64,000 bases of DNA from Nostoc sp. PCC 7107 (GTDB taxonomy: Bacteria > Cyanobacteriota > Cyanobacteriia > Cyanobacteriales > Nostocaceae), in the NCBI RefSeq assembly GCF_000316625.1, contig NC_019676.1, positions 455,501 through 519,500 on the forward strand. Reading direction: 5' to 3'. The position numbers were made by a program, and so were the translations under genes. Below the pieces are notes generated by a model. It was not told the DNA's origin, did no database searches, and saw only the letters and a list, made by a program, of their open reading frames with translations. This document shows positions 35,319-47,057 of this stretch, piece by piece. Each line of letters opens with the position of its first letter. Within the stretch, counting starts at the first letter, position 1.

Positions 35319-36751
35319 ATCAAATTCAGAAAATTTTTCGCGCAATTGATCCTTTTTCACTACGCGTTCGACTTACAATTGGAATTGCTGCGGTTTCGGC
35401 TTTAGGATTAGGTAGCCTAGCTATCTGGACAAGCTGGAAAATGCAGCAATTTTTAATTAATAATTATAAAAATAATATTCAACAAATTACCGAACATTTG
35501 CCTTATTATGTAGAGCTTTATACAGAAGTTTTACCTGAAGAAAATGGGCTGCAAAAGGCAATTAATAATTTAAGTACAGCAAATACATATTTGTGGGTCA
35601 AAAATTCCCAGAATCAAATAATAGCCCAATCAGATAACTTAAATAAATTACCGCCAAAAAAAGTATCTGAGTTAATGGATTTAACTCAGACATCAATTAA
35701 ACCCATAGCCCAAGAAATGGGTAAAAGCTACTTTGTGATGTGTGGGAGTACTTTGAGATTACAAGGTCAAAGTGTGGGAACATTACTTGTCGTGCAGGAT
35801 GTCACCCAAGAACAAAGCATGTTTTTAGTGATTGTGAAGAGTTTGGGGATTGGCAGTATTGTCACTATTACAATTATTTCTGTAGCGATCGCATTTTACA
35901 TCAAACGTTCTTTGCAACCTCTACGCCAGTTAAGTCAAATGACAGAAGTCATTTCCATTGCAGACTTAGGACAAGCTCAACTTTATTTAGATAAAGCACC
36001 CAGCGAAGTTAGAGAATTAACTCAAACTTACAACATGATGTTATCGCGGCTGTTCCAATCTTGGGAGCAAGAGCGACAATTTGTTAGTAATGTATCTCAT
36101 GAATTACGCACACCCCTAACTATCGTACATGGCTATTTGCAAAGCGTCTTACGGCGGCAGAATAACTTAACAGAAGTTCAACAAGAAGCTTTAGCCACAG
36201 CCGCAGCTGAAGCCGAACGTACCATTCGGCTGTTACAAGACTTACTCGATTTAGCCAGGGCTGATAGTGGTAATTTACTATTTCGCCTAGAACGTTGTTT
36301 GTTAAATGATTTAATCTCAGAAATTGTAGTCATGGCGAAGACTTATAGCGATCGCCAGATTACAATTGAATCAACTAACCAGCCCATTGAGGCTAAAGCT
36401 GACTACAATCGCCTCAAACAAGTTTTACTCAATTTAATCGATAATGCCTTTAAGTATTCTGATCCAACAACTGCTGTCACTATTAAGTTTTATCAACAAG
36501 CAGACCAAGCTATCATTCAAGTTTGTGATCAAGGTTATGGTATTCCTTTACAACATCAATCACGAATTTTTGAGCGATTTTATCGTATAGATGAAGCCCG
36601 TACTAGTTCCACTGGTGGCTGTGGTTTAGGACTATCCATTGTAAAAACTTTAGTTGAGGGGATGAATGGAAATGTAACGGTGCGATCGCGTTTAGGTGAA
36701 GGGAGTATATTTACAATTACCTTGTCTGCTTATTTATCAAGCTCTAGCTAA
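35315..36751 (+). CDS. Membrane sensor histidine kinase (HAMP)
   Basis: GTG 35315 overlaps the upstream TGA (GTGA), so this start is preferred to TTG 35285. TM1 (LTIGIAAVSALGLGSLAIW), an extracytoplasmic sensor of about 120 residues, TM2 (GIGSIVTITIISVAIAFYI), HAMP (LQPLRQLSQMTEVISIADLG), HisKA with VSHELRTPLTIVHGY, then N-box NLIDNAFKYS, DQGYGIP and GCGLGLSIVK. It autophosphorylates on His. No cognate regulator is next to it. The DUF4079 protein is its probable partner. Confidence 0.92.
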   Translation: MNQIQKIFRAIDPFSLRVRLTIGIAAVSALGLGSLAIWTSWKMQQFLINNYKNNIQQITEHLPYYVELYTEVLPEENGLQKAINNLSTANTYLWVKNSQNQIIAQSDNLNKLPPKKVSELMDLTQTSIKPIAQEMGKSYFVMCGSTLRLQGQSVGTLLVVQDVTQEQSMFLVIVKSLGIGSIVTITIISVAIAFYIKRSLQPLRQLSQMTEVISIADLGQAQLYLDKAPSEVRELTQTYNMMLSRLFQSWEQERQFVSNVSHELRTPLTIVHGYLQSVLRRQNNLTEVQQEALATAAAEAERTIRLLQDLLDLARADSGNLLFRLERCLLNDLISEIVVMAKTYSDRQITIESTNQPIEAKADYNRLKQVLLNLIDNAFKYSDPTTAVTIKFYQQADQAIIQVCDQGYGIPLQHQSRIFERFYRIDEARTSSTGGCGLGLSIVKTLVEGMNGNVTVRSRLGEGSIFTITLSAYLSSSS

Positions 36752-36833
36752 TAAATATTAATATTTTTTGATTCCTAAATTATTTAACTATGACAAATAA
36801 CAACCTTAAATACTTAACTTTATTTGTAGCCCA

Positions 36834-38027
36834 CTATTTACTATCGCCATGATAATTTAACGGCAATCGTACTATTACCGTAGTTCCCATATTCTGCTTA
36901 CTTTCTATACTAATTTCACCCCCATGTAAATCTACACACTTTTTCACCATAGCCAGCCCTAAGCCTGTTCCTTGAATTCGCCGCGCATTACTAGCTCTAT
37001 AGAAAGTTTGAAATAGATTTATTTGGTCTTTTTCAGGGATACCTATTCCTTCATCTCTAACCTGAAAAATTGCCATATCATCTCCACAACTTAAATTAAA
37101 CCAAACATTACTTTGTGGCGGAGAATATTTAACAGCATTGGAAATTAAATTAGTTAAAATACAATAGAGTAATTCATCATCCATGTAGCTGATATTGTAT
37201 TTTCCTGCATGGTTAAAGATAATATTCTGCTGACCAACTGCCTTCATTTGTAGGACATCTGTGATTTCCTCACAAAAGCTTATTAAATCTAAAGGCGCAG
37301 GCTTATATTCTAATTTAGCAGCCTCACTTCGGCTCAAAAATAACACTTCATCAAGTAACTGAAGCATGTGATTAATTGAATCTTGCACACGTTCAAAATA
37401 GAAATTTTTTCGCTCCTCATTCAAGTTATGTTGATGTTGCAGTATATCCATAGCAGTCCTAATTGTAGTCATCGGGTTACGAAACTCATGAGAAACCATT
37501 GCCACAAAATTAGACTTTAGCTCATTGAGTTGTTGTTCTTTAGCTAATGCTTGGCGGCTAATTTCTTCACTCTCTCTTAACTTATTCAGAATTTCTTCCC
37601 GTTCAATAGCATAGCGAATAGCACGTACTAATCGCTGGATGGTAGTTTGGTCTTTCACTAAATAATCTTGAGCGCCTTCTGCTAATGCTTGCATGGCTAA
37701 TTCTTCATCATCAAGCCCCGTTAAAACCACCACAGGAATATCTGTTACTACGGCTCGATATTCTTTTAAAGTATCTATTCCCACAGAATCAGGTAATTCT
37801 AAATCTAACAAGACAACATCAAATTTATCTTGTTTAAGATTTGCAATTTCCCAACCATCTCCTAAGTGCTTCTCATCTACTAAACTTAACTCTATTGCTT
37901 CAGACAATCTTTCAACATGCAATATTTTTAATTCCTGCTGATAGGCATGTAAAAATAGTTGATGCAGTAGTTTAGCATCACTAGGACTATCTTCTACCAA
38001 TAGAACTTGAATCATCATTTTTTGCAT
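36834..38027 (-). CDS. Response regulator - histidine kinase hybrid
   Basis: 397 aa: N-terminal receiver (VLLVEDSPSDAKLL, phospho-acceptor in VVLLDLELP, VVVLTG, DYLVKDQ), a coiled coil, HisKA (MVSHEFRNPMTTIRTAMDIL) and HATPase (NLISNAVKYSPPQ, RDEGIGIPE, GTGLGLAMVKKCV). It likely receives phosphate from an upstream kinase and signals on. It lies 101 bp after the Rcp1-like regulator on the same strand; the three minus-strand genes look like one signalling cluster. Confidence 0.92.
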   Translation of the reverse strand: MQKMMIQVLLVEDSPSDAKLLHQLFLHAYQQELKILHVERLSEAIELSLVDEKHLGDGWEIANLKQDKFDVVLLDLELPDSVGIDTLKEYRAVVTDIPVVVLTGLDDEELAMQALAEGAQDYLVKDQTTIQRLVRAIRYAIEREEILNKLRESEEISRQALAKEQQLNELKSNFVAMVSHEFRNPMTTIRTAMDILQHQHNLNEERKNFYFERVQDSINHMLQLLDEVLFLSRSEAAKLEYKPAPLDLISFCEEITDVLQMKAVGQQNIIFNHAGKYNISYMDDELLYCILTNLISNAVKYSPPQSNVWFNLSCGDDMAIFQVRDEGIGIPEKDQINLFQTFYRASNARRIQGTGLGLAMVKKCVDLHGGEISIESKQNMGTTVIVRLPLNYHGDSK

Positions 38028-38128
38028 AAAATATATTTATATAAATTTGCCCAATAATCATTTGATTTTTTCATTGTGAAAACAATGCTCAATCATAATT
38101 CATATTGGACAAATAGAAAAAGACATTA

Positions 38129-38599
38129 TTAAATTGATGAATCTGATGGAAGCGTGACTGCTGTTAACCAAAAATCTTTAATTAACTGCACAGCTTCAAT
38201 AAACTGGTAGATATCAATGGGTTTTGTGATATGGCAATTAGCATGGAGATTATAAGAATGTAGTATGTCTTGTTCATCTGTTGAGGTAGTCAGCACAACA
38301 ACCTGAATACGTTTTAGGCTGGGGTCATATTTTACTTCTGTCAGTACTTCCCGTCCATCCATCCCTGGTAAATTCAAGTCGAGTAAAACTAAATCTGGAC
38401 GAGGAGCATCAGCGAACTCTCCTTGCTGGCGGAGATAATTCATTGCTGTTTCACCATCTTCAACCCAGTGCAAGTTATTGGCAATTTTGGCATTGACAAA
38501 GCCTTTCATTGTGAGATTAGCGTCACTAGGAGAATCTTCAACTAGCAAAATTTCCACACACCGACATACCTGACTATTTTCAATACTGTTATTAACCAT
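38129..38599 (-). CDS. Rcp1-like single-domain response regulator
   Basis: 156 aa, a lone receiver with ILLVEDSPSDANLTMKGF, phospho-Asp in PDLVLLDLNLPGMDG, VVVLTTSTDEQDI and HITKPIDIYQF. The sequence style matches Rcp1, the regulator paired with the cyanobacterial phytochrome Cph1. The neighbouring upstream kinase (38627-39019) is a decayed histidine kinase, so this regulator may have lost its dedicated partner. Confidence 0.88.
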   Translation of the reverse strand: MVNNSIENSQVCRCVEILLVEDSPSDANLTMKGFVNAKIANNLHWVEDGETAMNYLRQQGEFADAPRPDLVLLDLNLPGMDGREVLTEVKYDPSLKRIQVVVLTTSTDEQDILHSYNLHANCHITKPIDIYQFIEAVQLIKDFWLTAVTLPSDSSI

Positions 38600-38626
38600 A
38601 TATTACATGTCTTTATCCAAAATTTT

Positions 38627-39019
38627 TCAAGTAACTAATTCATCAAGAGTAAAGTAGAATGTTGTACCCACTCTTGCCTGAGATTCAGCCCAGATGTGAC
38701 CATTATGGCGTTCAACAATTTTTTTACAAATAGCCCAACCAATACCTGTACCCGGAAATTCTCGACGGGTATGTAGGCGACGGAAAATTTCAAAAATCCG
38801 GTCAAGATACTGAGATTTAATGCCAATACCATTATCTTGGACTGAGGACAACCAAACATAATACTGAGTAAAATCTTCTGTCCCTACACCCCTACTCTCC
38901 TTTTGCTCACTGCATTAATATGAATTTGTGGTGGCAAATCTTTGTGGCGAAACTTGATAGCGTTACCAATTAAATATCGATAACCGCTTCGATTATCAAG
39001 ATTTACCAAAAGCAACAAT
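38627..39019 (-). pseudogene. Remnant of a histidine kinase (HATPase part)
   Basis: Upstream residues YLIGNAIKFRHKDLPPQIHI carry the N-box. After a short inserted GGAGAGTAGGGG-type segment and stop codons come [28 protein letters not shown] and [11 protein letters not shown] (38851 to 38627). Dimerisation and sensory parts are missing. The similarity to phytochrome-type kinases plus the adjacent Rcp1-like regulator suggests a lost Cph1-like kinase. Confidence 0.8.
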
Positions 39020-39150
39020 TTACAAAACTTATGTCATTTCTTGGATGATCTAATATTTTAGATAATAAATATATGTCTATTGATAGATGACACAATTAGC
39101 AATCATTTTTTTAATTATTATTAATTACAAGTTACTATCAAATATAAAGA

Positions 39151-39191
39151 TTGAGTGGGTAATCATGCTTTTGCTTGCATCACCCACTCAA
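39151..39191 (-). terminator. Hairpin terminator after the small hydrophilic gene
   Basis: TTGAGTGGGT (39151-39160) pairs with ACCCACTCAA (39182-39191), extended by GCATGA/GCAAGC-type pairing inside. On the minus strand the hairpin lies 70 bases after the stop at 39261. U-run is weak. Confidence 0.6.
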
Positions 39192-39260
39192 CTTTTACTG
39201 ACTAAAAATCATTAAAGAATTTTTACCAGACTATTTATGCTCTACACATCTGAATTACAC

Positions 39261-39464
39261 TTAACGTGATTCAGTACCTTGATTAGGGCTACCTGCTACA
39301 TCATCTTCTCCAGGTGCTTCTGGTCTAGCAGTCTTTCTCGCATCAGATTGAGAAGCATCACCAGTTTTGCGAATGTCTTCTTGTAAAGGGGTCTGATAGC
39401 CACCAGAAGCAGTAGGGGTGGTATCTTGATTGTTAGAAGACTTTTGTTTTTGTTCTTCAGCCAT
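39261..39464 (-). CDS. Small hydrophilic, probably disordered protein
   Basis: 67 aa (MAEEQKQKSSNNQDTTPTAS ... AGSPNQGTESR): no hydrophobic core, rich in Ser, Gln, Asp, Glu and Lys. Similar small hydrophilic proteins occur in cyanobacteria, sometimes stress-linked; no function is assigned here. Supported by ATG with GGAG 8 bases upstream on the coding strand and a downstream hairpin. Confidence 0.7.
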   Translation of the reverse strand: MAEEQKQKSSNNQDTTPTASGGYQTPLQEDIRKTGDASQSDARKTARPEAPGEDDVAGSPNQGTESR

Positions 39465-39637
39465 AACTATAAACTCCTACGTTTTATTCTTGGCTTTATT
39501 GTAGAGAAATGAAGAGTATACAGTTATCTATCTAAAATATAGTTCTGAATTAATTTTTACTATGTCGGAAGTACTATTAGAACATAATTCAGGAGCTAGT
39601 CGTCAGCATTTAAACACAAACAGCCCTAGTATATTGA

Positions 39638-40102
39638 ATGTATTCAAACAATTTATCATTACCATCTGGATGTATTTTACGTCAGGCAACGTCGGCTGAT
39701 AAGTGGTCAATTCGTTCATTAGTATTTTCAGCTAAACTTGACCCTACCCAATTACGTTGGCAACAGTTCTTTGTTGTTGAATACGAAGGTAATTTAATTG
39801 CCTGTGGACAACTACGTAATTTTGTTGGTGTACAAGAAATGGGTAGTTTAGTTGTTAAACCAACTTGGAGAGGACGTGGTTTAGGTAGTTTGCTCACGCA
39901 GCATCTCATAAGTCAAGCAACAGAACCACTATATCTAGAATGTTTGGGCGAAAATTTATCACAGTTTTATAGTCGCTTTGGTTTTGTCACAGTTGCTTTT
40001 GAAAATATTCCGTCATCTCTCAAGCATAAATTTGGCATTTCTCAATTTGCTAAACAGCTGTTTAGAGTGCCTATAGTATTTATGAAATACTGCCAGGAAT
40101 AG
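39638..40102 (+). CDS. GNAT-family N-acetyltransferase
   Basis: 154 aa. The acetyl-CoA-binding motif is seen in MGSLVVKPTWRGRGLGSLLT (V-x-x-x-x-R-G-x-G-x-G/L) with preceding strands NLIACGQLRNF, and the C-terminal FYSRFGFVTV typical of GNAT folds. Substrate is unknown. ATG 39638 begins the domain without a leader. Confidence 0.88.
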   Translation: MYSNNLSLPSGCILRQATSADKWSIRSLVFSAKLDPTQLRWQQFFVVEYEGNLIACGQLRNFVGVQEMGSLVVKPTWRGRGLGSLLTQHLISQATEPLYLECLGENLSQFYSRFGFVTVAFENIPSSLKHKFGISQFAKQLFRVPIVFMKYCQE

Positions 40103-40119
40103 GAAGGAAGGAGTAAAGT

Positions 40120-41013
40120 TTAATTAATAAACTCAGTTACACGCTGCCAAACTTGCTCTATCAAATCAGCATTATCTGCATTAAACCACTCAATTTGCGG
40201 ATATGCTCTAAACCAAGTGCGTTGTCGTTTGGCAAATTGTCGTGTATGTAAAACTGTTAATTCTTTGGCTGTATTTAAAGTAATCTTACCAGCCAAATAT
40301 TGCTTAATTTCCTGATATCCCAAAGTGTTTAACAACGATAAATCAGCCCCATATTTTTGACAAAGATATTCCACTTCAGATACTAAACCATCAGCAATCA
40401 TTTGCTCAGTTCGCTTGTGAATGCGTACATCTAATTTATCAACATCACAATCTAAGCCAATCTGTAAAATTGGATAATCAGGTGGGTTTTCGCCTTGTTG
40501 ATCAGAGATAGGAATTCCAGTTATGTAAAATACCTCCAACGCGCGTAAAGTCCGCACGGGATCATTGGGATGAATTTTATTTGCTGCAACAGGATCAACT
40601 TGTTGCAACATACCATACAGTTGATTTTGTCCGAGAGATGCTAATTGCGATCGCAATTCATTATCAGGCGCAACTCTGGGAATTTTCATCCCTTGAACTA
40701 TGGAACGTATATATAAACCAGTTCCACCTACTAATAAAATTGGCTCAACACCAACCGACTCAATTAAAGCTTGTGCCTGTTCTTGATAATCTGCTACCGT
40801 CATAGTTTCTGTTGGCTCACAGATATCTATTAAATAATGTGGCACTAATTTTTGTTCCGCTACGGTTGGTTTAGCTGTGCCAATATTAAACTCACGGTAA
40901 ACTTGACGGGAATCTGCACTGAAAATTACAGAACCCAACCTGGTAGCTAAACTTAGCCCTAAACCAGACTTACCTGTTGCAGTTGCCCCACAAATAACAA
41001 TTAATTTGGTCAT
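40120..41013 (-). CDS. miaA: tRNA dimethylallyltransferase MiaA
   Basis: 297 aa from ATG 41013; an in-frame ATG six codons earlier is less likely because the family begins MTKLIVICGATATGKSGL. P-loop GATATGKS, DSRQVYREFNIGTAKP, LVGGTGLYI and LHTRQFAKRQRTWFR mark the dimethylallyl-pyrophosphate:tRNA transferase. It modifies A37 of tRNAs reading UNN codons. Convergent with the GNAT gene. Confidence 0.97.
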   Translation of the reverse strand: MTKLIVICGATATGKSGLGLSLATRLGSVIFSADSRQVYREFNIGTAKPTVAEQKLVPHYLIDICEPTETMTVADYQEQAQALIESVGVEPILLVGGTGLYIRSIVQGMKIPRVAPDNELRSQLASLGQNQLYGMLQQVDPVAANKIHPNDPVRTLRALEVFYITGIPISDQQGENPPDYPILQIGLDCDVDKLDVRIHKRTEQMIADGLVSEVEYLCQKYGADLSLLNTLGYQEIKQYLAGKITLNTAKELTVLHTRQFAKRQRTWFRAYPQIEWFNADNADLIEQVWQRVTEFIN

Positions 41014-43542
<2,529 letters not shown>

Positions 43543-45137
43543 TATCAAGCTAATATCAATTATCCTGATGTGCAGTAATGGTGGGTAATGGGCGATCGCT
43601 CATTACCTTTTTTCTTTTTAGGCGATCGGCTATTAACTGCATTGTTTCTAGTTAGAAACATCAAGAAAATTTTTTCTAAGTATTATTTCCTTCATCAGTA
43701 AGTTGTTTGATAAAATACTTAATTATTAATTACTAAGGTGATTAGCTGTATTTTCGATTAGTGCATAAGAGCTTCTTTTTGTCAAGCTCTAGATAAATTT
43801 GGGTTGAATCAATGAATATCATTGGAGTTGGTGTTTTTCAGAGTTGATAATTCCAAATCAATAATTTGTGTATTCAAATTTCATCCAAGCTAGAAAAGCA
43901 TTTGTTATCCTTGAGGTGCCAAGCTGAATATTGTCTACCTACAAAGTTGGTTAAATATTTGAGGATGTTGAAGATTACACCAAGCAACAATTTTCTGCAT
44001 AAAACCAGTAGTATATTTAACATATTCGTACGTAATCAGAATTAACTAACACATTCTCGACTAATGCTATAACTTCGTCATGTGCAACTTACTAGTTACT
44101 AGCGGCAGAAATTTGTGGGAGACAAATATCCAAACATCTTTATGTTGCCTTAGCTAGAATTGCCAATTTGTCTGTATCTAATAAACTTTTGCCTTAATCA
44201 GATAAATATCTAAATTATCAACTGTCAAATTCTTTATAAATTGATTAAAATATCTTTGTATACAATAGGAGCAGTTTGTCAAGATTCATAGGGTTGAAAT
44301 CTCGTCTGTGCGCTAATGTGTGAATAAGACCAACTCAGTTAACACTTCATTGAAGTCCATCTGGCAGATTCTGTCACAACCTCAACTCCTCAGTTAAGGC
44401 GAATGGGATCAACGAAAGTTAAGTGTGTTTAAACAAGCAGTATCACTCTTGCTGCTCTACCTAGCGAGACTTGCTGCATAACTGTTTGGGATGAGTCATT
44501 TGTAAAGGAAATGTAAAAGTATGCCTCTCAATACTTCTCACCTAAGTTAATATAAAACACGAGGATTCTAGGTAATTAATGTTGTAGTTAATACCTAAAA
44601 TTGTGTAAAGGTAGAAGTAATTTCCTTTGAATGTAAAGATGAGTCCACTATAATTCCAAAAAGGTTTATAAAAAATTTAAGGGAACACCTACCCTTTTTA
44701 ATATCTTTTTGATATATGGTGGCTTCAACTTACTTAATGACTTCATGATTAACACACAAAAAGAGTGCAATTTTTGTGAAACAGGCTACAATCGGAACAG
44801 TCTTTGTCAGAAAATATGCCAACGCTCATAGTTGTTTATATGAAGTGGTTAATTTTTGATCAAGATAAAGATAAGTCCTGTTTTAAACAAAGAAGTTAAA
44901 AGTTGTGTGCAACAGCAACACGCGACTGTTAATACAGTGAGTAAGTCAGCAGTAAATGCGACTTTTCACGCTTCAATAAATAACTACTCCACAATGGAGT
45001 AAAACTGCCGAAAGACTTTCAGGGAAAACAGCCTAAAACCCGATTTTCGGTTGTTAACTAGCCCTCATAAAAAGAGCGCTAAATACATCTTGAGTAATTG
45101 AAGTAATTGATTCTGCAAGGAGCATGAGGAACGCGGC
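43543..45137. other. Long gene-free region before sigA
   Basis: 1.6 kb without a convincing gene on either strand. It has a terminator after gyrB, a 7-bp inverted repeat GTTTCTAGTTAGAAAC at about 43645-43660 and AT-rich sequence up to a good ribosome binding site for sigA. A long 5' leader or several sigA promoters would explain it; this is inferred. Confidence 0.5.
43584..43619 (+). terminator. Rho-independent terminator of gyrB
   Basis: GGTAATG (43584-43590) and CATTACC (43601-43607) frame a HIP1 core GGCGATCGCT and are followed by a T-rich tail TTTTTTCTTTTTA. It lies 41 bp past the stop codon. Confidence 0.85.
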
Positions 45138-46313
45138 ATGAACCAGGCTAACAACGTACTCGAAAGCAATTATCAGCCTGACCTAGAAATAATAAATCAG
45201 CCTGATTTCGAGGAGTTAGAAGACCTCTTAATTGAAGAAGAGGATGACTTACTTCTTGTTGATGATGGCGAAATGGATGAATTTTTAGAGCCTCAGTCTG
45301 ATGAGGACGACGCAAAGTCTGGAAAAGCCGCTAAATCGCGTCGTCGCACACAAAGCAAGAAAAAGCACTACACCGAAGATTCAATTCGTCTTTACTTGCA
45401 AGAAATAGGGCGAATTCGCTTGTTGCGGGCAGACGAAGAAATCGAATTAGCGCGGAAAATCGCAGATTTATTGGAATTGGAAAGAGTCCGAGAAAGACTC
45501 TCAGAACAGTTAGACCGCGATCCTCGTGATAGCGAATGGGCAGAAGCAGTACAATTACCATTGCCTGCTTTTCGTTATCGTTTACACGTTGGTCGTAGGG
45601 CAAAAGATAAAATGGTGCAGTCCAACCTACGACTAGTGGTTTCTATTGCGAAGAAATACATGAATCGCGGTTTATCATTCCAAGACTTAATTCAAGAAGG
45701 TAGTCTTGGTTTGATTCGTGCGGCGGAGAAGTTCGACCACGAAAAGGGATATAAATTTTCCACCTACGCTACATGGTGGATTCGTCAGGCCATCACCAGA
45801 GCGATCGCCGATCAGTCTCGGACTATCCGCCTACCCGTTCACCTTTACGAAACTATCTCCCGCATCAAGAAAACCACCAAGCTACTTTCTCAAGAAATGG
45901 GTCGCAAACCTACTGAGGAAGAAATCGCTACTCGCATGGAAATGACCATTGAGAAACTGCGGTTTATTGCTAAATCTGCACAGCTACCCATCTCATTAGA
46001 AACACCCATTGGTAAAGAAGAAGATTCTCGATTGGGTGATTTTATTGAATCTGATGGTGAAACCCCAGAAGATCAAGTTTCTAAAAATCTATTGCGTGAA
46101 GATTTAGAAAAAGTCCTCGATAGCCTTAGCCCTCGTGAACGCGATGTGCTGAGATTGCGCTACGGCTTGGATGATGGTCGGATGAAAACCCTTGAGGAAA
46201 TTGGTCAAATCTTCAACGTTACCCGCGAACGCATTCGCCAAATTGAAGCTAAAGCCCTCCGCAAATTACGTCACCCCAACCGTAACAGCGTCCTCAAAGA
46301 ATATATTCGGTAG
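45138..46313 (+). CDS. sigA: Primary RNA polymerase sigma factor SigA
   Basis: 391 aa. An acidic N-terminal region 1.1 ([17 protein letters not shown]) and a Lys/Arg linker precede region 1.2 ([16 protein letters not shown]). Region 2 has [20 protein letters not shown] and [20 protein letters not shown], region 3, and region 4 [16 protein letters not shown] with [19 protein letters not shown]. This full set identifies the group 1 housekeeping sigma. ATG 45138 with AAGGAG upstream. Confidence 0.97.
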   Translation: MNQANNVLESNYQPDLEIINQPDFEELEDLLIEEEDDLLLVDDGEMDEFLEPQSDEDDAKSGKAAKSRRRTQSKKKHYTEDSIRLYLQEIGRIRLLRADEEIELARKIADLLELERVRERLSEQLDRDPRDSEWAEAVQLPLPAFRYRLHVGRRAKDKMVQSNLRLVVSIAKKYMNRGLSFQDLIQEGSLGLIRAAEKFDHEKGYKFSTYATWWIRQAITRAIADQSRTIRLPVHLYETISRIKKTTKLLSQEMGRKPTEEEIATRMEMTIEKLRFIAKSAQLPISLETPIGKEEDSRLGDFIESDGETPEDQVSKNLLREDLEKVLDSLSPRERDVLRLRYGLDDGRMKTLEEIGQIFNVTRERIRQIEAKALRKLRHPNRNSVLKEYIR

Positions 46314-46364
46314 TTAATAGTTAATAGTCATAAATTACTGACAAATGACTATTGACCCCTTCGG

Positions 46365-46414
46365 GGTGAGCCAGTCGCTCATGAGGGAAACCCCCAAGAC
46401 CGCGCTGGCTCACC
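46365..46414. repeat. Dispersed hairpin repeat after sigA
   Basis: GGTGAGCCAG (46365-46374) is repeated inverted as CTGGCTCACC (46405-46414) around a GAGGGAAACCCCC core. A relative sits at 50400-50440. Such elements are dispersed in Nostocales genomes; function unknown. Confidence 0.65.
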
Positions 46415-46440
46415 AATGACAAATGACCAAAAATAAATAA

Positions 46441-46477
46441 CCTGGTAGTTTTTCAACGCTACCAGGTTTTTATTTTT
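46441..46477 (+). terminator. Rho-independent terminator of sigA
   Basis: CCTGGTAG (46441-46448) and CTACCAGG (46459-46466) form a stem followed by TTTTTATTTTT. Could also serve the convergent hli gene. Confidence 0.9.
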
Positions 46478-46502
46478 CATATTCTTAGATAATTAACGTT
46501 AC

Positions 46503-46685
46503 TTAAAGAATACCCCAGAAATGCAGGAATCCTTGACCAGAGAACAGTTCAATCAATGCAGCAGATAAAAAGCCAATCATTGCCAAACGACCATTCCAAA
46601 TTTCTGCTTGAGGAGTAAAACCCCAACGCCAAGCGTTACGATCTTCAACTACGGGAGCAGTGATTTTTGTGGTTGTGTTAGTCAT
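46503..46685 (-). CDS. hli: High light-inducible protein (Hlip/SCP)
   Basis: 60 aa. Single transmembrane helix with the chlorophyll-binding motif [20 protein letters not shown] (ExxNxR). N-terminal [10 protein letters not shown] is typical. It binds chlorophyll/carotenoid at photosystem II and protects under high light or stress. Minus strand, convergent with sigA, with the sigA terminator between them. Confidence 0.95.
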   Translation of the reverse strand: MTNTTTKITAPVVEDRNAWRWGFTPQAEIWNGRLAMIGFLSAALIELFSGQGFLHFWGIL

Positions 46686-46816
46686 TCTTTTAAACTCCAG
46701 ATAGGATTTACTAAGGTTTATTGCCTTATGTAAACTAATATAACAACTAACTTTAAAAAATGTAACGTTAAATCAAACTTTTATTATTAAAGTTAGAAAT
46801 AATTAAAAAATTAACA

Positions 46817-47052
46817 CTAGTATTGTCTCAGTTGTTGCAGTTTCAGCATTGTGATGCACATTGTTAGCCAGAGAAACCCAACTTCGTAACCTGCAATGAC
46901 ATCTGTAGGCCAATGCACTCTTCAAAAAGCTCTGCTAAAACAAAAAGAATAAATAGACAACTAGCCAGTCCAAAAAGGCCAAATGTGGCAATTAAGGGAG
47001 CTAGACTAGGATATATGTGTCGCAACCAAAAATTTGCAATTTTTCGGAGCAT
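46817..47052 (-). pseudogene. PAP2-family phosphatase relic with internal deletion
   Basis: The N-terminal part (MLRKIANFWLRHIYPSL, LIATFGLFGLASCLFILF) runs to about 46925. The C-terminal part is found in another frame: VHWPTDVIAGYEVGFLWLTM, ending TAG at 46817. Between them the catalytic KxxxxxxRP and PSGH segments are missing. The gene therefore lost its centre and frame; it is inactive. It directly follows the GyrA-type gene on the same strand. Confidence 0.8.
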
Positions 47053-47057
47053 CTGCA

